Shown: positions 26,400-35,624 of the stretch, one piece after another
How the letters are laid out: each line of letters opens with the position of its first letter
Numbering within the stretch: the first letter of the stretch is position 1
Assembly (NCBI RefSeq): GCF_003710905.1
Contig: NZ_RHHV01000005.1
Span: 1 to 64,000, forward strand
From: Brevibacillus parabrevis
GTDB lineage: Bacteria; Bacillota; Bacilli; Brevibacillales; Brevibacillaceae
DNA: 64,000 nt
Reading direction: 5' to 3'
The notes under the pieces: generated by a model
What the model saw: only the letters and a program-made list of their open reading frames with translations
What the model was told of the DNA's origin: nothing
Databases searched by the model: none
Program-made: the position numbers and the translations under genes

Positions 26400-27155
26400 G
26401 TGAAACTGGAAGAATACGTCGACCAGGTCGTTCGGGATTTGCCGTGCTCGCGCAAAGAAAAGCAAGATATGAAAGACGAGCTGTTGGACCATCTGACGAG
26501 CATGCAGCAGGAGCTGATCGAAGAGGCGGGACATACGGAGCGGGACGCTGCTTCCTTGACGATCCAGCGCTTCGGGCCTGTGGACATCCTGAAAAGGCAG
26601 CTTGCGATGTCTATGCCGCTCATCGACAAGTACGTGAGGAAGTGGGTTCTTGGCTTGTTTGGACTGTATGTGGCGGTGAGCTGCTATTTGCTGCTGCTCT
26701 CCCCGGACAGATGGCACCGCAGGGCGTTTACACTGGACTGGAAAGCGCGGATGCTGCAATACGGTGCGGCTGAATATACGCATATTTTTCAGAACACGCT
26801 GCCAATGCGGACGCTTTTTGATTATGTGCTCCACTTTGAACATTACAGCGTGTATACGATCGCTTACAATCTGCTGGGGAACATCGCGCTGTTTGTGCCG
26901 CTCGGATTGCTGTTGCCGCTGTTGTTTTTATCGTTCCAAAGCATTCATCGCGTGTTTTTTACCGCTTTGTTTGCCAGCTTGGGCGTCGAGTTTTTGCAGT
27001 CTTTGTTTGCTTTGGGCAGCTTTGATGTGGACGATCTGCTGCTGAATGTGCTTGGCGGGCTGTGCGGCTACGGATTGTTTCGCGCAGGCGCGGCTTTTGT
27101 GTACAAACAACGGGGCAAAGCAGGGACGGACAAGCCGTTTTCCACATTTTCCTGA
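26400..27155 (+). CDS. VanZ-like membrane protein with N-terminal permease-prefix (HAAS-like) domain
   Basis: About 251 residues. The first 70 (VKLEEYVDQVVRDLPCSRKEKQDMKDELLDHL...) match the helical domain that often follows PadR genes and may bind the regulator. The remainder has five or so membrane helices with a VanZ-like core (NLLGNIALFVPLGLLLPLLF; DVDDLLLNVLGGLCGYGLF). VanZ-like proteins are linked to teicoplanin and glycopeptide resistance, but many have other roles. It starts with GTG at 26400 or 26388. Confidence 0.8.
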   Translation: MKLEEYVDQVVRDLPCSRKEKQDMKDELLDHLTSMQQELIEEAGHTERDAASLTIQRFGPVDILKRQLAMSMPLIDKYVRKWVLGLFGLYVAVSCYLLLLSPDRWHRRAFTLDWKARMLQYGAAEYTHIFQNTLPMRTLFDYVLHFEHYSVYTIAYNLLGNIALFVPLGLLLPLLFLSFQSIHRVFFTALFASLGVEFLQSLFALGSFDVDDLLLNVLGGLCGYGLFRAGAAFVYKQRGKAGTDKPFSTFS

Positions 27156-27233
27156 TGAAAAAGCAGGTGCGTCAGCGCAGGAAATAGCAGGAGGAAAGGT
27201 CGTTCTTTTTCTCCACGCTTCCTGCGGTCATAA

Positions 27234-27250
27234 ACATCGTAATACGATGT
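27234..27250. promoter_or_regulatory. 17-bp palindrome upstream of the GH101-like gene
   Basis: ACATCGTA-A-TACGATGT is a perfect palindrome 29 bp before the next start codon, a good place for an operator. The binding protein is unknown; the PadR regulator at 26069 is one candidate. Confidence 0.55.
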
Positions 27251-27278
27251 ATGTAGTCATTCGATAATGGAGGGAACC

Positions 27279-29636
27279 ATGAAAAGACATATTCCGCGAC
27301 TAATCGTTCTCGCCTTGCTGCTGCAAATGGCAAGCGGGTGTGAGAGTACCGCGCAAGTTCAGCAAACGTCCGAGCAGACAGGCGCTGCAACAGCGGGGCA
27401 ACCCGGAGGACAAAAACAGCTTGCCAAACAGCCGGAGCAAGCGCTGCCGTTTTCTTTTGAGGTGAAGCCGGAGACGTTTGAGCTTTTTGTCGAAAGCGGC
27501 GGTAGTCGGGAGCGGGCGTCAGAGCCTTTGCCAGCGCGCCGGGTCGAGAATTTGCACAAGAGTGAACAGGAAGTGAGCTGGAACTACCCGGACGACAAGC
27601 TGCAAGTCAAGATCGCGAAAGAGGCAGACCATCTGCAAATTTCCTTGACTTCGACGGGAGCGGAGAGCTTTTCCTGGCCGCAAGTAAAGGCTCAGAGCTA
27701 TATGCTGCCGCTCGGGGAAGGCAAATGGATTCCGGCGGCAGACAAAGCCTGGCAGTCGTTTTTGCGGGAGGAGAGCCTGTCGTTTAGCGAGTCGTTTTCC
27801 ATGCGCTTTTTCGCCTTGAACCAGGAAAAGTTCGCCATCTTTTACATGGTGGACAACATGTTCAACAACACGCTCGATTTTGCCGCCGACCCGGCTATCT
27901 CGATGCAGTTCACGCATGAGTTTCCTTCGATAAATCCTGACAAGTCGTACAGCTTCCGCCTGTACGTGACCGACAATGACCCGGTGCAGATTGCCGGACT
28001 GTACAAGCAAATCATCCAAAATCAGGGCGAGTTCACGACTCTCGCACAAAAGGCGGCCGCCAATCCGAACGTGGAAAAGCTGTACGGAGCACCGCATTTC
28101 TACATATGGAACAAAACGTTTTTGGCGGAGGACGACGTCAAGTGGGCGATGCTCGCTAAAAAGCTGGGCAAAGACTTCACGAACTGGCTCGTCAAGCTTC
28201 TGGCCGCCAACAAGGAGGACGGGCAGGAGAGCATTGCGCAACTGAAAGAGATCATGAAGCAAGATTACGTCGCTGCCTATCAAAGGAAGGCGATTTTGAA
28301 CGGCTTCAACTACGCGCTGCGCTCCCGCGACTTTTACAATCCGCAGCTGTTTGCAGGTGTCGCGGACAGCAAGGCAAAAGCGCTGATCGCAAAAGGCGTG
28401 GAGCAACTCGATGAAGTCGAGTTGTACGAACTGAACAAGCGATTGCTGAAAAGCGTCTTGCAGGATGCCGTTCCCGCTGTGGAGCAATGGGGGGATACCG
28501 ATTCCCTCAAGCTGCTGCAAAAAATGCAACAGGCAGGCATTGCGCGCGCCTGGATCGGTCTGCCAGACTGGACGGCTGCCTACATGAAGCCTGCGTTCAT
28601 CGGGCAAGCGAACGATGCCGGCTATTTGATCGCGACCTACGATTCCTACCATTCGATTCATAAAGAAGAGAATCCGGATTGGAACACAGCGGTTTTCGCG
28701 GACAAAAGCTTGTATGAGAAGGCGACGATTGCGAAGAAAAACGGGGAGAAAAAAGGCGGGTTTTTGCAGCGGGGCAGATTGTTGAATCCGACTTTGTCGT
28801 TGCCCAGCGTGAAGCAGAGAATGAGTGAGATCATGGGGACTGGCGTGCGGTTTAACTCGTGGTTTATCGACGTGGACGCCGCCGGGGAGTTCCACGACGA
28901 TTATTCTGCCGAGCATGCGACTACGCAAAAGCAGGATATGCAGGCGAAGCTTGCGCGGATGAACTACATCCGCGACGAATGGGACATGGTGATCGGATCG
29001 GAGACGGGCAATGACTTTGCCAGCGGCAGCATCACTTACGCCCACGGGATTGAGACTCCGGTCATTCGCTGGTCAGACACGGATATGCGCCAAAACAAGA
29101 CCAGTCCGTACTATGTAGGCGGCTACTGGTCGCCAGCGGGCGAAATTCCCGAGCGCTATGCCAAACAGGTTCCGCTCAAGGACGAATACCGGCATGTCTA
29201 CCTTGATCCTGCGTACTCGCTGCCTTTGTTCAAACTCGTGTACAACGAGTCGGTCATTACCAGCCATCATTGGGAATGGGGCAGCTTGAAAATCAAAGGC
29301 GAGGTCGGCACACGCATGCTTGGCGAGCTTTTGTACAACGTGCCGCCGCTCTACCATCTGGACAACCGCGTCTGGGAGTCCAACAAAGAGACGATCATGC
29401 GGCATTTGCAAGTCTGGACGCCGTTCCATCAAAAAGCCGTGCAACGCCCGATGACTGATTTTGCCGTATTGACCAAGGACAGGTTGGTGCAAAAGGCCGT
29501 CTACGGACAAGACTTGCAAGTCATCGTCAACTATTCCAGCAAGGATTTTACGTATGAGAACAAGCTGGTCAAGGCGAAATCTGCGCTGATCATCGATGGT
29601 TCCATTACCCGGACTTTTCAGGCGGGAGTGGAATAG
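27279..29636 (+). CDS. Large lipoprotein, GH101-like glycoside hydrolase
   Basis: About 785 residues. The signal ends in the lipobox MASGC. A charged linker, a beta-sandwich N-terminal part and a TIM-barrel-like region follow. The segment FNSWFIDVDAAGEFHDDYS and the later DMVIGSETGND resemble the catalytic part of GH101 endo-alpha-N-acetylgalactosaminidases or related barrels, with candidate acidic residues. The true substrate is not evident. GGAGG precedes the ATG at 27279. It is monocistronic, with a terminator at 29660. Confidence 0.6.
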   Translation: MKRHIPRLIVLALLLQMASGCESTAQVQQTSEQTGAATAGQPGGQKQLAKQPEQALPFSFEVKPETFELFVESGGSRERASEPLPARRVENLHKSEQEVSWNYPDDKLQVKIAKEADHLQISLTSTGAESFSWPQVKAQSYMLPLGEGKWIPAADKAWQSFLREESLSFSESFSMRFFALNQEKFAIFYMVDNMFNNTLDFAADPAISMQFTHEFPSINPDKSYSFRLYVTDNDPVQIAGLYKQIIQNQGEFTTLAQKAAANPNVEKLYGAPHFYIWNKTFLAEDDVKWAMLAKKLGKDFTNWLVKLLAANKEDGQESIAQLKEIMKQDYVAAYQRKAILNGFNYALRSRDFYNPQLFAGVADSKAKALIAKGVEQLDEVELYELNKRLLKSVLQDAVPAVEQWGDTDSLKLLQKMQQAGIARAWIGLPDWTAAYMKPAFIGQANDAGYLIATYDSYHSIHKEENPDWNTAVFADKSLYEKATIAKKNGEKKGGFLQRGRLLNPTLSLPSVKQRMSEIMGTGVRFNSWFIDVDAAGEFHDDYSAEHATTQKQDMQAKLARMNYIRDEWDMVIGSETGNDFASGSITYAHGIETPVIRWSDTDMRQNKTSPYYVGGYWSPAGEIPERYAKQVPLKDEYRHVYLDPAYSLPLFKLVYNESVITSHHWEWGSLKIKGEVGTRMLGELLYNVPPLYHLDNRVWESNKETIMRHLQVWTPFHQKAVQRPMTDFAVLTKDRLVQKAVYGQDLQVIVNYSSKDFTYENKLVKAKSALIIDGSITRTFQAGVE

Positions 29637-29659
29637 GAAGACGAGATGAAAGCAGGCGA

Positions 29660-29692
29660 AAAGGCTGTCCGTCCGTGTACGGCGGCCTTTTT
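29660..29692 (+). terminator. Terminator of the GH101-like gene
   Basis: GGC-GTCCGT and ACGG-GCC arms followed by TTTTT, between this gene and the convergent LysR gene. Confidence 0.65.
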
Positions 29693-29723
29693 GGCGCTGG
29701 ACGGCACAGGTTGTCGTCTGTCT

Positions 29724-30650
29724 TCAGGACAGCGGCCCGAATTTTTTCTTTTTCAAATCCGCCAGAAGACGGTCCGTGAAGCCTTTTGCCAGGCGGGAAA
29801 AATGCCATTCCGAGGATCGGACCCAGCTTAGGTGAACGGGTTGCTGCTCGGGAATGTCGAGATCGAGAGTGCGCATGTCCAGCGTTTGCAAATGCGGGTC
29901 GTGCATGAAGGAATAGTCCAGTCCGATCGTGACGGCGAGATTTTCCCGCACGGCATTGCGGATGGCATCCGTGTTGTTTGTCGTGAACAAAATATCGACA
30001 GGGCCGTATTTGGCGGCAAAGTCTGCGACAAACCATTTGACGTAGTCGTCGTTGTAGAGCACGAAAGCATGCCGCCGCAGCTCTTCGGGGCTGACAGACT
30101 CCTGGAAGGCGAGCGGCGAGCTTTTGCTGATGCCCACGACCATTTTGCCTTCCAGCACAGGCTCGAAGCTCAGCCTTTGCCCGGCGCTTTTTTTCAGCAA
30201 ACCTTCGTACATAATAATCAGGCCGATATCGAGCTTGTCCTGCCCGATGTCCTCCAAAATTTCCTGCGAACCTTTTTCGGCGATCTCGATGCGGATTTGC
30301 GGGTAGTCCTTTTTAAAGCTGGACACGGCGTTCACCAACAAGTCCATCGGGCCGGGAATGGTCGCCAATCTCAGTTCGCCGCTGAGCGTATTGGCACTGC
30401 TTTGCGCTTCCTCCTGAATTTCCTCGATCTTGCTCAGCACCTCGAAAGCTTTTTTGATAATGACTCGACCTTCGGATGTAGGAACAGCTCCGAGACGGGA
30501 ACGAGTGAACAGGGCGATGCCCAGCTCCGCTTCCAGACTGGAGAGGGATTGGCTGATGGCGGACAGCGTGACATGCTTGTTTTGCGCTGCTTTGGTCAAA
30601 GAGCCTGCCTTGGCGATTTCCACGATGTATTCAAGCTGTTCCAGATGCAT
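29724..30650 (-). CDS. LysR-family transcriptional regulator
   Basis: A 308-residue protein with an N-terminal winged helix (LEQLEYIVEIAKAGSLTKAAQNKHVTLSAISQSLSSLEAELG) and a C-terminal substrate-binding domain from about residue 90. It is divergent from a short-chain dehydrogenase gene, the standard layout for a LysR regulator and its target. A palindrome in the shared region (30673-30694) is the probable binding site. The inducer is unknown. Confidence 0.9.
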   Translation of the reverse strand: MHLEQLEYIVEIAKAGSLTKAAQNKHVTLSAISQSLSSLEAELGIALFTRSRLGAVPTSEGRVIIKKAFEVLSKIEEIQEEAQSSANTLSGELRLATIPGPMDLLVNAVSSFKKDYPQIRIEIAEKGSQEILEDIGQDKLDIGLIIMYEGLLKKSAGQRLSFEPVLEGKMVVGISKSSPLAFQESVSPEELRRHAFVLYNDDYVKWFVADFAAKYGPVDILFTTNNTDAIRNAVRENLAVTIGLDYSFMHDPHLQTLDMRTLDLDIPEQQPVHLSWVRSSEWHFSRLAKGFTDRLLADLKKKKFGPLS

Positions 30651-30672
30651 GGGATTCCTCCATCCTTTAGCT

Positions 30673-30694
30673 ATACTTAATCTGCACTAAGTAT
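30673..30694. promoter_or_regulatory. Candidate LysR binding site
   Basis: ATACTTA-N8-TAAGTAT with perfect 7-bp arms lies 22 bp upstream of the LysR gene and 184 bp before the dehydrogenase gene. It is close to the ATAC-N7-GTAT type of LysR site. Confidence 0.6.
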
Positions 30695-30877
30695 GTTTGC
30701 ATATGATTGAATATAAAGCAGGTCTATAATAGAAGCAAGGCAAGCCAATATGGTGCTTTTCCTCGCTTCTGACGAGTCTGCCCACGTAACCGGGGCGGGA
30801 TTCGTCAGCGATGGCGAAGGAACAGCGCGTTCATCTCCTGTGCGTTAGCATCCATTTGAAAACGGAGGGAAACAATC

Positions 30878-31621
30878 ATGAAACTGGCAAATAAAGTGGC
30901 AATCGTGACAGGCGGAGCAAGCGGGATCGGGGAAACGACGGTGCGTCTGTTCGCGCAGGAAGGGGCAAAGGTCGTCATTGCCGACTTTTCCCCGCGTGGC
31001 GACGAGCTGGCGAAAGAGTTGAATGAAGCTGGCTTCGAAGCGTTGTTTGTGAAGACAGATGTGACGAAAGAAGCGGAAGTGAAGCACATGGTGGACGCTA
31101 CCGTGGAGCGGTTCGGCCAGGTAGACATTTTGTTCGCCAACGCCGGGATCGCCAAGGACGCTCCTGCGCATCTGCTCAGCACCGACGATTGGCAAAGAAC
31201 GATCGACATCAATCTGACGGGTGTGTTTCTGTGCGATAAATACGTCATCGAGCAAATGCTGGCGCAAGGAACGGGCGGAGCGATTGTCAACTGCGGCTCG
31301 ATTCACAGCCATGCCGGAAAAGCGGGAGTTACTGCCTACTCTTCGGCAAAAGGCGGCGTGAAGCTGCTCAGCCAGACGTTGGGCATTACGTATGCGAAAC
31401 AAGGCATCCGCGTGAATGCCGTGTGCCCAGGCTATATCGATACGCCGCTCATTGCCGGACGCAATGAAGCAATGAACGAGCATCTCGTTTCCTTGCATCC
31501 GATGGGACGGCTCGGCAAGCCGGAGGAAGTCGCGAAGGCAGTCTTGTTCCTCGCCAGTGACGATGCATCTTTTGTGACAGGGACAAGCCTTTTGGTAGAC
31601 GGCGGATACACCGCGCAATAA
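30878..31621 (+). CDS. Short-chain dehydrogenase/reductase
   Basis: A 247-residue classical SDR. It shows the NAD(P)-binding motif TGGASGIG near the N-terminus, NAG after strand 4, the catalytic YSSAK with an upstream serine (NCGSIHS), and PGYIDTP followed by a typical C-terminus (FVTGTSLLVDGGYTAQ). An acidic residue after strand 2 (IADFSP) suggests NAD rather than NADP. The substrate is unknown. It is probably controlled by the divergent LysR regulator. Confidence 0.92.
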   Translation: MKLANKVAIVTGGASGIGETTVRLFAQEGAKVVIADFSPRGDELAKELNEAGFEALFVKTDVTKEAEVKHMVDATVERFGQVDILFANAGIAKDAPAHLLSTDDWQRTIDINLTGVFLCDKYVIEQMLAQGTGGAIVNCGSIHSHAGKAGVTAYSSAKGGVKLLSQTLGITYAKQGIRVNAVCPGYIDTPLIAGRNEAMNEHLVSLHPMGRLGKPEEVAKAVLFLASDDASFVTGTSLLVDGGYTAQ

Positions 31622-31650
31622 AAGCAGAGCGAATAAAAGGGGAAAATTCG

Positions 31651-31690
31651 AGTCTTCCGTGTGGCAGTTGTCATGCGGGAGACTTTTTTT
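31651..31690 (+). terminator. Terminator of the dehydrogenase gene
   Basis: AGTCTTCCG and CGGGAGACT arms are followed by seven T residues. Confidence 0.8.
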
Positions 31691-31780
31691 GTGGAACCTA
31701 TCAACCATCGTCCAATCAGGCGAGTTTTGCCGAACATACTGTATAAGTAGTCCAAAAGCACAAGGGCAGGAGGGAGAGGA

Positions 31781-32074
31781 GTGCCGACATATGTGGGAAA
31801 TGTACAGATTACCAACAATTCGGGTACTGTCAATTTTGGCGATACGGCGAACAACTCTCCTAAAAGCGTCAGCAAATCCTTTTCCGGTTCAGGCGGCGGA
31901 AACAGCGGGAATGTTGTGAATGTCATCAACAAGCAGAGCGAGACGAATACATGGGGCGTGGGGGAGAGTCGGGGGAGTTTGCGGCTCAAGAGACGGAATA
32001 GACGGGCGAGACAGGCGGGACGGGTTAGACCGACAAGACGGGCCAGGCGGGCGAAACGGCGGAAACGGAGCTAA
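31781..32074 (+). CDS. GerPF/GerPA-like spore germination protein, aberrant C-terminus
   Basis: The first 60 residues follow the GerPF-type pattern (VGNVQITNNSGTVNFGDT...SPKSVSKSFSGSGGGNSGNVV). These small proteins act in the inner spore coat and affect germinant access. GTG 31781 has GGGAGAGGA upstream. Upstream CATACTGTA at 31735-31743 fits a sporulation sigma-E/K type -10 box. Family members end near residue 70; here an Arg-rich tail of over 30 residues follows and looks out of frame. A frameshift, or a sequencing error in the G-rich stretch near 31955-31975, is likely. Confidence 0.6.
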   Translation: MPTYVGNVQITNNSGTVNFGDTANNSPKSVSKSFSGSGGGNSGNVVNVINKQSETNTWGVGESRGSLRLKRRNRRARQAGRVRPTRRARRAKRRKRS

Positions 32075-32187
32075 CGTTTTTGCAGGTTGCCTGCGGCTTT
32101 AAACCGGACAAGCTGCAAAACGTCAGTCTGGTGACGGAAGTTTGCAAAACTGTCGCTTCTGACGCATGCGTGGATGTTGATCTTTAA
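32029..32187 (+). pseudogene. Out-of-frame coding remnant after the GerPF-like gene
   Basis: In another frame 53 codons are open up to TAA 32185-32187. They give a normal-looking protein end (ELTFLQVACGFKPDKLQN...SDACVDVDL), but stop codons lie upstream at 32026 and near 31999. The G/C-rich stretch before it resembles a short degenerate repeat of ACGGGC. It may be the decayed 3' part of an adjoining gene. Confidence 0.4.
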
Positions 32188-32231
32188 GCAATACATGGTA
32201 AAATGAAGCAAACTTGTCGCCAACATATTCA

Positions 32232-32259
32232 GATCCTTTGAAAGAGGGTCATTTTTTTT
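32232..32259 (+). terminator. Probable terminator
   Basis: GATCC and GGGTC arms are followed by eight T residues. The remaining 32260-32378 contains only the upstream region of the next gene; no clear riboswitch was seen. Confidence 0.55.
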
Positions 32260-32378
32260 GAGAATCTAGGAATTTGTCAGTGCGAAAGTTACTCCTTTTG
32301 TTTTTGCTTTGACGGCAAACAAAATTTGGTAAAATTATCGGCGTCGTGCACGGTGCATGAGCGCAAGCAGGTGATAGG

Positions 32379-34508
32379 ATGAGAAGCAAATTGATGGAAG
32401 CCTTGACCCCACAAGAATGGGAAGAATTGCTACAGGAAAAGGACGGGGAATTGAAAGTGGTCTTGCGAGAGCTTGCTGACGTAAAGTATGCACTAGATCA
32501 GTCGACGATCCTGGCGATCACAGACCATCGCGGGATTATTCTCCGGGCAAACGAGCAATTTTGCCGGATATCCAAATACAGTCGCAGTGAGCTGATCGGG
32601 CAAGATCATCGCCTGCTCAACTCCGGGCACCATCCCAAGTCATTTTTCAAGCAAATGTGGAAGTGCATTGGCTCGGGGCAAGTGTGGCGGGGAGAAATAT
32701 GCAATCGGGCGAAAGACGGCAGTCTGTATTGGGTTGATACTACCATTGTGCCTTTTGTGGATACAAAGGGGAAAATCTATCAATACGTTTCCATTCGCAA
32801 CGACATCACGGCGCGCAAACATATGGAAGAGGAAGTCAGAAAAAGCGAGGAATTGTACCGACTCATCGCTGAAAATACATCCGACATCATCAGTATCGTC
32901 AATGCCGAAGGAGATTTTTTGTACTTGTCTCCGGCTCACAAGGCCGTTTTTGACCACGATGTTCCGGACGAGCGTTTTCACAATCTGTTCGAGTGGATTG
33001 TCGAGGATGACCGGGATATTATGGCTTTTGCGATTCAACATACGTATTCCACGCGAAAAGAGTACACGGTGGAATGCCGCATTCAGACGAGCAGAAAAGA
33101 AACGATCTGGACCGAAAGCAAGATCAATCCGATTGTGGACGAGCTGGGCAATGTGAGCAAGCTGCTGTTTGTCACTCGAGATATTACAGACCGCAAACAG
33201 TCGGAGGAACTGATTCATCATCTGGCCTATCACGATGCCTTGACCGATCTCCCGAACAGGCGCATGTACACCCAGCACCTGAGCAGGGAAATTATGCAAG
33301 CCAAACGTTTTCAGTCCAATCTGGCCGTCTTGTTCCTCGATCTGGACCGCTTCAAGGACGTCAACGATTCATTCGGTCACGATGTAGGGGATTTGTTGCT
33401 GGTGGAAGCAGCCAATCGCCTGAAGGCGTGTCTGCGGCCCACCGATGTGGTCGCGAGGCTGGGCGGAGATGAATTTACCGTATTGCTCAGCCAATTGGCG
33501 GATCGCGAAGAAGCGGCCGCGCTGGCCAATCAGATCATGGAAGCTTTGCAACGACCGTTTATCCTTCAAGACCACTCGTTCAACGTGTCGTGCAGCATCG
33601 GCATTGCGCTGTACCCGCAGGATGGAGATAACGCCGACGATTTGCTCAAACGGGCGGACACCGCACTGTACACCGTCAAATCGCGCGGGAAAAACGGATA
33701 CGACTTTTTCGATCCGACGATGGAAGCCAAGTCGCTGGAGCGCATCCTGATGGAAAACGAGCTGCGCAAAGCGATCGAGCAAGAGCAGTTCCAAATTTAC
33801 TACCAACCGAAAATAGACATCGCGACAGATACGCTGACGGGGATGGAAGCGCTCGTGCGCTGGGTTCACCCGGAGCTTGGGGTCATACCGCCGAATCGGT
33901 TTATCCCGATTGCCGAAGAGACGGGGATGATTATTGCTCTCGGAGAATGGATTTTGCGGCAAGCATGTCGCCAAAACAAAATTTGGCACGATCAAGGCTA
34001 CTTGCTGAAAGTGTCGGTGAATTTGTCGGCGAGGCAAATTTATCAAAAAGACCTTGTCGAGATGATCAAGCAGATTTTAGCGGAGACAGAGCTGGCTGCG
34101 GAGTGGCTGGAGCTGGAAATTACAGAAAGCATCTTTGTGAAGATGGAGGAAGCTACGGCCGTTTTGCAGCAAATTCGCGATATCGGCATCCACATTTCCA
34201 TCGATGACTTCGGGACAGGCTACAGCTCGTTTAGCTATATTAAAAGCTTGCCGGTGGACACGATCAAAATTGATGCCTCGTTCATCCGCGATATTCACCA
34301 TAACCAGGAAAGCCAAGCGATCGTAAAAGCCATCGTGACCATAGCGCAAAGCTTGAACATGAACGTAATTGCCGAAGGCATCGAACTGAACGACCAGGCG
34401 GCCGCCCTGCAGCAAAACGGCTGTGATCACGGCCAAGGCTACTTGTTCAGCCGACCGTTGGCAACCGATGATTTCGAGCGTTATTTGCGCAAAGATCAAG
34501 TGTCGTGA
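32379..34508 (+). CDS. PAS-PAS-GGDEF-EAL cyclic di-GMP protein
   Basis: A 709-residue cytoplasmic protein. Two PAS domains (about 45-150 and 155-270) are followed by a GGDEF domain with intact RLGGDEFTVLL and an EAL domain with intact GMEALVRWVHP and later DDFGTGYSSFSYIKSLPVDTIKID. Both c-di-GMP synthesis and breakdown are therefore possible from sequence. No membrane helix is seen. The PAS ligands are unknown. It is monocistronic with its own terminator. It forms a second c-di-GMP enzyme in the window besides the cyclase at 12.9-14.5 kb. Confidence 0.93.
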   Translation: MRSKLMEALTPQEWEELLQEKDGELKVVLRELADVKYALDQSTILAITDHRGIILRANEQFCRISKYSRSELIGQDHRLLNSGHHPKSFFKQMWKCIGSGQVWRGEICNRAKDGSLYWVDTTIVPFVDTKGKIYQYVSIRNDITARKHMEEEVRKSEELYRLIAENTSDIISIVNAEGDFLYLSPAHKAVFDHDVPDERFHNLFEWIVEDDRDIMAFAIQHTYSTRKEYTVECRIQTSRKETIWTESKINPIVDELGNVSKLLFVTRDITDRKQSEELIHHLAYHDALTDLPNRRMYTQHLSREIMQAKRFQSNLAVLFLDLDRFKDVNDSFGHDVGDLLLVEAANRLKACLRPTDVVARLGGDEFTVLLSQLADREEAAALANQIMEALQRPFILQDHSFNVSCSIGIALYPQDGDNADDLLKRADTALYTVKSRGKNGYDFFDPTMEAKSLERILMENELRKAIEQEQFQIYYQPKIDIATDTLTGMEALVRWVHPELGVIPPNRFIPIAEETGMIIALGEWILRQACRQNKIWHDQGYLLKVSVNLSARQIYQKDLVEMIKQILAETELAAEWLELEITESIFVKMEEATAVLQQIRDIGIHISIDDFGTGYSSFSYIKSLPVDTIKIDASFIRDIHHNQESQAIVKAIVTIAQSLNMNVIAEGIELNDQAAALQQNGCDHGQGYLFSRPLATDDFERYLRKDQVS

Positions 34509-34542
34509 TGGTAGTTTGAAGAATACGAGATGAAGCAAAAGC

Positions 34543-34586
34543 AAGGGAAGTCCGACGATTTAACGAATCGGGCTTCTCTTTTTTCT
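34543..34586 (+). terminator. Terminator of the GGDEF-EAL gene
   Basis: GGGAAGTCCGA and TCGGGCTTCTC arms are followed by a T run. Confidence 0.8.
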
Positions 34587-34777
34587 TTTTTGCCAAACGG
34601 CTGTTCAACCTGCTTCGGGGGTGCTTTATGCAAGAGAGTAATGGTGATAAGTAAAGTAAGAATGTTCATATTGAGTCTCGGAAATGGTAATATTTTACTT
34701 GTAAAACAGGAAGAGTGATTCTCGGGTTAGGTAAGTTTTTTCTAAAGACTTTTACTTTAAGAAATAGGAGAGATTGA

Positions 34778-35458
34778 ATGAACAGAGTAAATATCGCTTC
34801 CAAAAGCTTGCTTGTTATTGCTTGCCTTGTTTTGGGTGTAACAGGTTGTGCTTCTAATAACACAATTGCCGATAATCAAGGCGTGGAAAAAAAGGAGTTT
34901 ACTGCTAGTGCCAATGTCAACACGACTACACAAGAAAGCACGAAAGATATATTGACACAAGCAAACGCTGAGTTGCTTGTTTCTCTCCTGGAAGACTACG
35001 CTCCTTCTGAGTTGGATGACAGTGTATTAGCCTCAAAAGAACCAGTTTATATTTGGGACTGGTTTAGGAAACTGCAAGTCTGGACAGACGATTTGACTCG
35101 TCTAGCAAATGGAAAGCCGAAAGCAGAAGGCGCTGTAAAAGATGTTATTTCTTCAAGACTAAATAAATATTTTACACCAGAAGCATCTGAAAAAATATTT
35201 GACTCCTTCTTTAGAGCGGCTACTGATGGTTCGTATGAGACCTTTGAAAGAGAGCGATTTGAAAAAGGCCTGGAAGCGATTGACGAAAATTTAAAAGTGG
35301 ACATTCAGAAAAACGATCAGGACATAAACGTTACATTTACCGGAATTGAGTATGATTATTTCAACCCAGGTGCTAAGCAAAAGTATGATGTCAATGTACA
35401 ATTTAAACTGGTAAAAGACGGAACCAAGTATTTGATTGACGATATTGAACATGATTAA
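34778..35458 (+). CDS. Lipoprotein of unknown function
   Basis: A 226-residue lipoprotein with the lipobox GVTGC-A, a Thr/Asn-rich linker and a helical, charged domain. It has a good ribosome site (AATAGGAGAG). It is more AT-rich than its neighbours, which may mean transfer. No family is recognised. Confidence 0.75.
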   Translation: MNRVNIASKSLLVIACLVLGVTGCASNNTIADNQGVEKKEFTASANVNTTTQESTKDILTQANAELLVSLLEDYAPSELDDSVLASKEPVYIWDWFRKLQVWTDDLTRLANGKPKAEGAVKDVISSRLNKYFTPEASEKIFDSFFRAATDGSYETFERERFEKGLEAIDENLKVDIQKNDQDINVTFTGIEYDYFNPGAKQKYDVNVQFKLVKDGTKYLIDDIEHD

Positions 35459-35532
35459 GTTTTTAGTAAACGGACAGGATTCTCTTGCTGTAATGAGCGT
35501 GACAGTATTCGCAGACGACAAAAAACGGAAAT

Positions 35533-35563
35533 AGCTGACGTCAGGTGGATACCGACGTCAGCT
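35533..35563. terminator. Two-way terminator hairpin
   Basis: AGCTGACGTC and GACGTCAGCT form a perfect 10-bp stem between convergent genes, with A- and T-rich flanks. Confidence 0.65.
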
Positions 35564-35624
35564 TGTCGTTTGGCGTTTTCATTGTCTGTAAAATGAAAGA
35601 TTTACCTTTCTTGCTCGCCCTGTC

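Noticed and set aside
31920..32102. Collagen-like frame (GIDGRDRRDGLDRQDG) after the GerPF-like gene
   Set aside because: No regular Gly-X-Y run and no start site. It is better explained as a degenerate G/C-rich repeat.
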